Shown: in pieces, positions 59,631 through 64,000 of the stretch | Position numbering within the stretch: position 1 is the stretch's first letter | How the letters are laid out: the number at the start of each line of letters is the position of its first letter | NCBI GenBank assembly: GCA_033763395.1 | Contig: JANRKQ010000049.1 | Location: 1-64,000, forward strand | Direction: 5' to 3' | DNA from: Xiheimicrobium sp033763395 | GTDB taxonomy: Bacteria > Myxococcota > Myxococcia > Myxococcales > Myxococcaceae | DNA length: 64,000 nt | Made by a program: the position numbers and the translations under genes | The notes under the pieces: generated by a model | The model's input: only the letters and a program-made list of their open reading frames with translations | What the model was told of the DNA's origin: nothing | Databases searched by the model: none

Positions 59631-59961
59631 GCCACGACGGCTCCGTGTCATGTGACGGCCGGTCGACCCGGTCCCGGGCAGGGTGGAAGACGGGCCACCA
59701 CCGACGCTCCCCTGGCCTTTCGGCGCCTCGTGCAAGAGCCGCCTTTTCGCGCCCGACCCCGGCGCCGACCGTACGCGATGGGGAACTGGAGCGCCCTCGC
59801 CTGGGCTGCGCCTGTTCCGATGCAGCTCCACACCTCGGGCCTGCCCTCGCCGTCATCGCCGTTGCCAATCACCCGATGTCCGCCCGCGTCGATGGGCCCG
59901 GCGGTGATGGGCCCGGCGGTGATTGCACCAGCCTGCGCCCGGGGCTAAGCCCGGCGCCCTC
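59631..59961 (+). other. Gene-free 331-base stretch
   Basis: No convincing gene on either strand. Short open frames here read as Arg/Pro/Ser-rich strings without protein character, a general effect of high GC. A 15-bp direct repeat lies at 59891-59920, just before the Cys-rich lipoprotein start. The promoter of the downstream lipoprotein pair should be here, but no clear -35/-10 was seen. Confidence 0.5.
59891..59920. repeat. Direct tandem duplication of 15 bp
   Basis: GATGGGCCCGGCGGT occurs twice back to back. It lies 41-71 bases upstream of the lipoprotein ATG at 59962, so a promoter or untranslated-leader effect is possible, or it is simple slippage. Confidence 0.8.
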
Positions 59962-61281
59962 ATGACGCGGGTCGTTCCGGTCCTCCTCTCCCTCGGGCTC
60001 GTCGGCTGCATGACGGGCACGCCCCTGCCGCCGCTCCCGCAAGACGCGGGCACGGCTGACTTCGTGGGCCGCGCGTGCAACGTCGACGCCGAGTGCGGTC
60101 AGCTGCGCTGCGACAAGGTGCGCCGCCAGTGCGTGTGCCTCTCTGACGACTCCTGCCGAATGGGCGTGATGCTGGGCGCCACGCCGAAGTACTGCAACAA
60201 CTTCACGGGCCAGTGCGTCGAGGAGATCGCCGGCTGCCGCTCGGACACCGAGTGCGCGATGGGCGAGTACTGCGACGCGTCGATCCGCGCGTGCCGGCCG
60301 CTCAAGTCGTTCTGCGAGCCGTGCGGAGGCAACAACGAGTGCGGCGGGCAGGGCGACAACTGCGTGCTCGACACGACGCTCAACCAGAAGTTCTGCGGCA
60401 AGGCGTGCATGACCGCGGCCGACTGCCCGCGCGGCTCCACCTGTCAGATGAAGGACGGCGCGGCCCAGTGCTGGCCGGACAAGACGCCCCAGGGGCAGAC
60501 GGCCACGTGCCGCAACTTCCAGGGCTGCGTGCCCGACTCGGGCCGGAGCTGCAACGTGACGGCGGACTGCGGCGACGCGACGCAGCGGTGCGATCCCCGC
60601 CAGGGCCGCTGCGTGGCCGTGCAGCAGGTCTGCCCCTTCGGCACCACCTGCGATCCCCGCGCGCGGCTGTGCGTGGCCGAGTGCTCGCGCGACGCCGACT
60701 GTGGAGACGCCCGCCTGCGCTGCATCAACCGCCTCTGCGAGCCGCTCAACGAGTGCATGATGGACACCGACTGCGCCGACAACCGGGTCTGCACCAGGCC
60801 CCCCGGAGAGCCGGTCGGTCGCTGCCAGCCCTTCTGCACCACCGACGCTCAGTGCCCGCTCGGTCAGGTCTGCGCGCGCACGTCAGGCAACCGCTTCGGC
60901 TGCGTGCCCGGCTGCTCGTCGAACGGCGGCTGCGGGCTCGATCAGCGCTGCAACGTGCGCACGAAGATCTGCGAAGGCCCCGTCATCGGCAACGCCCGCG
61001 CCTGCCAGGCCACCAGCGCCTGCAACAGCTGCGAGGTGTGCGAGGGCTCGACCAACCTCTGCCGCTCGGCGCGCACCGACTTCCCGCACTGTCAGACGTG
61101 TGCCACCTCGGCCGAGTGCCCGGGTGGAACGTGCGTCGCGCTCCCGGCGGGAACGAGCGTGTGCGCCCGCTTCTGTGGAGGCGGCCAGGAGTGCCCGCAG
61201 GGCTTCGCCTGTCTTACCCTCACCACCGGTGGCTCGGCGTGCGTGCCGGCTGACCGCAGCTGCACCGGAAAGTGCCCATGA
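59962..61281 (+). CDS. Cys-rich repeat lipoprotein
   Basis: A 439-residue protein from ATG 59962, with signal MTRVVPVLLSLGLVGC (Cys16) and an N-terminal PQDAGTADF linker. The rest is dense in cysteines (over 50), in repeats of the type CxxDxxCxxxxxC...C (for example CNVDAECGQLRCDKVRRQCV; CMMDTDCADNRVCTR; CTTDAQCPLGQVCAR; CATSAECPGGTCVAL). Similar Cys-rich proteins are common on myxobacterial surfaces. No catalytic domain was recognised. The TGA overlaps the next gene's ATG by four bases (ATGA). Confidence 0.75.
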   Translation: MTRVVPVLLSLGLVGCMTGTPLPPLPQDAGTADFVGRACNVDAECGQLRCDKVRRQCVCLSDDSCRMGVMLGATPKYCNNFTGQCVEEIAGCRSDTECAMGEYCDASIRACRPLKSFCEPCGGNNECGGQGDNCVLDTTLNQKFCGKACMTAADCPRGSTCQMKDGAAQCWPDKTPQGQTATCRNFQGCVPDSGRSCNVTADCGDATQRCDPRQGRCVAVQQVCPFGTTCDPRARLCVAECSRDADCGDARLRCINRLCEPLNECMMDTDCADNRVCTRPPGEPVGRCQPFCTTDAQCPLGQVCARTSGNRFGCVPGCSSNGGCGLDQRCNVRTKICEGPVIGNARACQATSACNSCEVCEGSTNLCRSARTDFPHCQTCATSAECPGGTCVALPAGTSVCARFCGGGQECPQGFACLTLTTGGSACVPADRSCTGKCP

Positions 61282-62090
61282 TCCGAGTCTTCTTCGCCGC
61301 CCTCGTCGGAGCCGGCTTCCTCACGGTCGCGGTCTCGTCGTGCACGATGATGCCGGGCCAGCGCGAGATCTGCGCCAACAACATCGACGACGACATGAAC
61401 GGGCTCGTCGACTGCGCCGACCCGGACTGCCAGGGCAAGCCCGAGTGCTTCGTCGACGCCGGGTTCTTCGGCAAGTGCGCCAAGTGTGGGCAGGGCTGCA
61501 GCCGGCAGGAGCAGTGCCTGCAGACGAGCTTCTTCAACGACGTGCCGCTGCCGACGTGTGAGAACTCGCGGTGCTCGGCGCTCGAGGCGAACGTCTCGGT
61601 CGACGTCATCTTGAGCGCCCAGCAGGCCTGGGGCACCCTCATCAGCCCGACCCGCAGCATCGCGACCCGCTTCATCAAGAAGACGGCCATCGACGGGACG
61701 CCGGTGACCTGCTCGTCCGTCGAGGCCGCCGCGCCGGGCCGTACGCAGGTGGCCGTGCGGCAGCTCGAGGACTCGGGGAAGTTCCTCTACCAGGGCATCG
61801 ACATTCGCCCCATCACGCAGGCCTCGGGCAGCATTCCGCTGCGCTTCCTCAACGTGACGACCGGCGGCAACTACCTCATCTGGATGGAGATGTGGGGCGG
61901 CGTGCCCGATGGCACCACCAAGTTTCCCACGGGCAACCGGCTGGGCTTCGAGTGCTTCGACGGGCCGGCCATCGGGCAGTCGTGGCCGGCGCTGACACCG
62001 AACGACAACTGCGTCGCGCCCGGTCAAGACGCTGGCACCGCCACGTGCCGCCAGTTCCAGGTCACCGCCACGCGCGGCCCGCAGCCCTGA
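61278..62090 (+). CDS. Lipoprotein of unknown function
   Basis: A 270-residue protein from ATG 61278, overlapping the preceding stop. Signal MIRVFFAALVGAGFLTVAVS precedes Cys22 or so (SSCTMM). An early motif ICANNIDDDMNGLVDCADPD is the myxobacterial Asp/Cys-rich motif seen in proteins with metal-binding roles; then KCAKCGQGCSRQEQC. From ~100 it is beta-rich (VAVRQLEDSGKFLYQGIDIR; RFLNVTTGGNYLIWMEMWGG). No family recognised. It is translationally coupled to the Cys-rich lipoprotein, so the two probably act together. Confidence 0.6.
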   Translation: MIRVFFAALVGAGFLTVAVSSCTMMPGQREICANNIDDDMNGLVDCADPDCQGKPECFVDAGFFGKCAKCGQGCSRQEQCLQTSFFNDVPLPTCENSRCSALEANVSVDVILSAQQAWGTLISPTRSIATRFIKKTAIDGTPVTCSSVEAAAPGRTQVAVRQLEDSGKFLYQGIDIRPITQASGSIPLRFLNVTTGGNYLIWMEMWGGVPDGTTKFPTGNRLGFECFDGPAIGQSWPALTPNDNCVAPGQDAGTATCRQFQVTATRGPQP

Positions 62091-62102
62091 GGGGAGCCTC
62101 CC

Positions 62103-63518
62103 GTGGCGGCCGTCCGCCTGCTGCTCCTCGAAGGGCGCTTCGTCGAAGGCGAGTCGTTCGCCGAGGTGCGAGCCCCGTGGGATGGGCGGCTCCTCGCGCA
62201 GGTCGCCCAGGCCTCGAGTGCCCACGCGGAGCAGGCGCTCGCGTTCGCGACCGCCCGAAGGCCCGCCCTTGCGTCGACCTCGGCGGGAAAGCGCCGGCAG
62301 GTGCTCCAGCGCGTCGGCGAGGGCCTCGAGCGTCGCCGCCTCGACTTCCTCGACACCATCGTCCACGAGGCCGGCAAGCCCGTCTCGGCGGCGCGCGCCG
62401 AGGTCGCCCGCGCCATCGAGACCTTCACGCTCGCCGCCGCGGAGCTCGCGCGCTTCGGGGGTGAGACGGTGCCCGTCGATCTCTTCCCCGGCGCCGAGGG
62501 CACCACGGCCGAGGTGCGGCGCGTGCCCGCGGGCGTGGTGATGGGGCTGGTGCCCTTCAACTTCCCGCTCAACCTGGGAGCTCACAAGGTCGCCCCGGCC
62601 CTCGCCGTCGGAGCGCCCATCATCATCAAGCCGCCGCCCCAGGCCCCGAGCGCGATGCTGCTGCTCGCCGAGCTGGTACTCGAGGCCGGGGCTGACGCGG
62701 GCGCGCTCCAGGTGCTGCCCTGCAGCGTCGACGTCGCCGAGCCGTTGGCCACCGACCCGCGCGTGCGGGTGCTGTCCTTCACCGGCAGCGCGAAAGTGGG
62801 CTGGCACCTGAAGGCAAAGGCGCGGGGCAAGGTGCTGCTCGAGCTCGGCGGGAACGCCGCGGCCATCGTGCGACCCGACGCTGCGCTCGACGCCGCCGCC
62901 AGGAAGCTCGCCCAGGGGGCCTTCGTCAACGCCGGCCAGGTGTGCATCAAGGTGCAGCGCATCGTCGTCGAGGCGCCCGTGTGGAACGCCTTCGTCGACG
63001 CGTTCCTCCGCGAGGTCGACCGCCTGGGCGTCGGGAACCCGTCGGACGAAGCGACCGTCGTGGGGCCGCTCATCGACGAGGCGAACGCCCGCCGTGTGGA
63101 CGGGTGGGTTGACGAGGCGGTGGCTCGCGGTGCGAAGGTGCTGCGCCGCGGAGCGCGCCAGGGAGCCGTGGTGCCGCCCATCGTGCTGACTGACGTGCCC
63201 CGCGACGTGAGGGTGTACGCCGAAGAGGTCTTCGGCCCGGTGGCAGTGCTCGAGAAGGTGGCCTCGTTCGACGAGGCCCTCGACGCCGTCAACGCGAGCC
63301 GCTACGGGCTGCAGGCGTCACTCTTCACCAACGAGCTGTCTGCCGTGCGCCGCGCCTTCGCCGAGCTCGAGGTGGGCGGCCTCATCGTCAATGACGCGCC
63401 CTCGTTCCGCAGCGACAACATGCCGTACGGCGGGGTGAAGGACTCGGGCCTGGGTCGCGAGGGCGTGCGCTACGCGATGCACGACTTCACCGAGGAGCGC
63501 GTGCTCGTCCTCAGGTGA
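62103..63518 (+). CDS. Aldehyde dehydrogenase family protein
   Basis: A 471-residue NAD(P)-dependent oxidoreductase from GTG 62103. Catalytic residues are present: Cys281 in NAGQVCIKVQR, Glu247 in LELGGN, Lys176 in IIIKPPP and FNFPLN (151-156) at the nucleotide-binding loop. FGPVAVLEKVASFDEALDAV and NDAPSFRSDNMPYGGVKDSG fit the family end. It oxidises an aldehyde to the acid; the substrate is not readable. Some features (SDNMPYGGVKDSGLGREGV) resemble the CoA-independent succinate-semialdehyde/lactaldehyde-type branches. It converges with the response-regulator gene, overlapping it by eight bases at the 3' ends. Confidence 0.93.
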   Translation: MAAVRLLLLEGRFVEGESFAEVRAPWDGRLLAQVAQASSAHAEQALAFATARRPALASTSAGKRRQVLQRVGEGLERRRLDFLDTIVHEAGKPVSAARAEVARAIETFTLAAAELARFGGETVPVDLFPGAEGTTAEVRRVPAGVVMGLVPFNFPLNLGAHKVAPALAVGAPIIIKPPPQAPSAMLLLAELVLEAGADAGALQVLPCSVDVAEPLATDPRVRVLSFTGSAKVGWHLKAKARGKVLLELGGNAAAIVRPDAALDAAARKLAQGAFVNAGQVCIKVQRIVVEAPVWNAFVDAFLREVDRLGVGNPSDEATVVGPLIDEANARRVDGWVDEAVARGAKVLRRGARQGAVVPPIVLTDVPRDVRVYAEEVFGPVAVLEKVASFDEALDAVNASRYGLQASLFTNELSAVRRAFAELEVGGLIVNDAPSFRSDNMPYGGVKDSGLGREGVRYAMHDFTEERVLVLR

Positions 63519-63981
63519 GGCGCTTGTTCGGCGTGCCCGCGCTCGACAGCGCTGTCTTCACGTCGCCCAGCTGCCCGGCAAGCTTCTGCCGCTGGAGGGT
63601 GCGCCCACGACGGTCGATCGCGTCCTGGAGCGTCTGCGCCACCACGTCGAGCGACTTGAAGGGCTTGCCCAGGTAGCCGTCGAGCGACGCCAGCCGGCCG
63701 AGCGCTCCTTCCGGGTAGGCCGTCATCAGGACGAGCGCCGTGGTAGGCGAGCGGATCGACAGCGCGTCGATGAGCTCGAGCCCCGTCGCCCCTTTGAGGT
63801 TCTTGTCGGTCAGCACCACGTCGAACACCCTGCGCTCGATGTGGGTGATGCCTTCCTCGAGCGTCGACGCCGTCGCCACCTCGAAGCCGCGCGCCGTCAT
63901 CGCGACCGACACGAGTCGAAGAATGTCGGTGTCGTCGTCGACGATCAACAGCGAGTGGCGTGGGGTTTCCCCGAGTGACAT
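63511..63981 (-). CDS. Stand-alone response-regulator receiver protein
   Basis: A 156-residue receiver: SLLIVDDDTDILRLVSVAMT supplies the acidic pocket (Asp15-17), LTDKNLKG the phospho-acceptor Asp59, LMTAYP Thr87 and GKPFKS Lys106. After the receiver (~to 115) is a short helical tail (LQRQKLAGQLGDVKTALSS), with no DNA-binding or enzymatic domain. It is therefore probably a CheY-like or phosphorelay element; its kinase is not in the window. The start is ATG 63981 near the right edge. The tail overlaps the end of the convergent aldehyde dehydrogenase gene. Confidence 0.9.
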   Translation of the reverse strand: MSLGETPRHSLLIVDDDTDILRLVSVAMTARGFEVATASTLEEGITHIERRVFDVVLTDKNLKGATGLELIDALSIRSPTTALVLMTAYPEGALGRLASLDGYLGKPFKSLDVVAQTLQDAIDRRGRTLQRQKLAGQLGDVKTALSSAGTPNKRLT

Positions 63982-64000
63982 CGCTGCCGATTATCGCGTT

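Noticed and set aside
59631..59961. Small genes in the gap after the Uma2-like gene.
   Set aside because: Several short open frames on both strands but Arg/Pro/Ser-rich, without a ribosome-binding site or domain.

Overview
The window is about 64 kb of high-GC DNA from a bacterium that is most likely a myxobacterium (phylum Myxococcota). Four things point there: many short-signal lipoproteins with Asp-Ala-Gly / Asp-Gly-Gly rich N-termini, DUF4215-type Cys-rich repeat proteins, Hanks-type Ser/Thr kinases, and homologues of the Myxococcus gliding-motility Glt/Agm proteins together with a PilZ protein. No tRNA, rRNA, CRISPR array, insertion sequence or prophage was recognised. Nearly all the DNA is coding. 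The only gene-free stretch over 300 bases is 59631-59961.

Layout. 1-3634: the 3' end of a glutaryl-CoA dehydrogenase-like gene, then a leftward run of a propeller-like protein, a fatty acid desaturase and an orphan barstar. 3893-10568: carB, flanked by two unrelated predicted lipoprotein zinc proteases. 10783-17558: a 1.2-kb-residue-class Cys-rich/FG-GAP lipoprotein, a small unknown protein, an AraC regulator and a divergent AgmX/TonB-like protein. 17769-21350: the conserved rpmH-rnpA-yidD-yidC-jag block for ribosome, RNase P and membrane-protein insertion, without dnaA or mnmE beside it. 21489-27763: a subtilisin-like lipoprotein followed by a 1244-residue Cys-repeat/PPC-domain lipoprotein. 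27791-31927: a tightly coupled leftward operon of repeat-rich lipoprotein, Ser/Thr kinase and TPR/PEGA protein. 32059-38474: a ceramidase-like lipoprotein, a membrane metalloprotease with TPRs, then PilZ, DUF192 and a lipoprotein. 38654-45782: a membrane coiled-coil protein, a VWA-domain protein, and a locus resembling the Myxococcus glt (gliding) genes: lipoprotein, two outer-membrane barrels and a TPR periplasmic protein.

45790-53370 is mostly housekeeping (plsX, HAD-like protein, pcnB, YdjM-like membrane protein) and ends in a strikingly divergent PolA-like polymerase. 53417-57223 runs leftward: a kinase with a large acidic insert, an RluA pseudouridine synthase, a DUF2147-like secreted protein and dinB. 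57416-63981: uppS-cdsA (envelope lipid synthesis), a Uma2-family nuclease-like protein, two coupled Cys-rich lipoproteins, an aldehyde dehydrogenase and a convergent stand-alone response-regulator receiver.

Themes: envelope biogenesis (yidC, plsX, uppS, cdsA), surface display of Cys-rich lipoproteins and proteases, kinase/PilZ signalling and probable gliding machinery. The most unusual single gene is the PolA-like protein, which keeps the metal-binding carboxylates but has lost several other signature residues. The most interesting multi-gene units are the lipoprotein-kinase-PEGA operon and the Glt-like locus, where two proteins share a repeated EGLDL-type motif at their mature N-termini.
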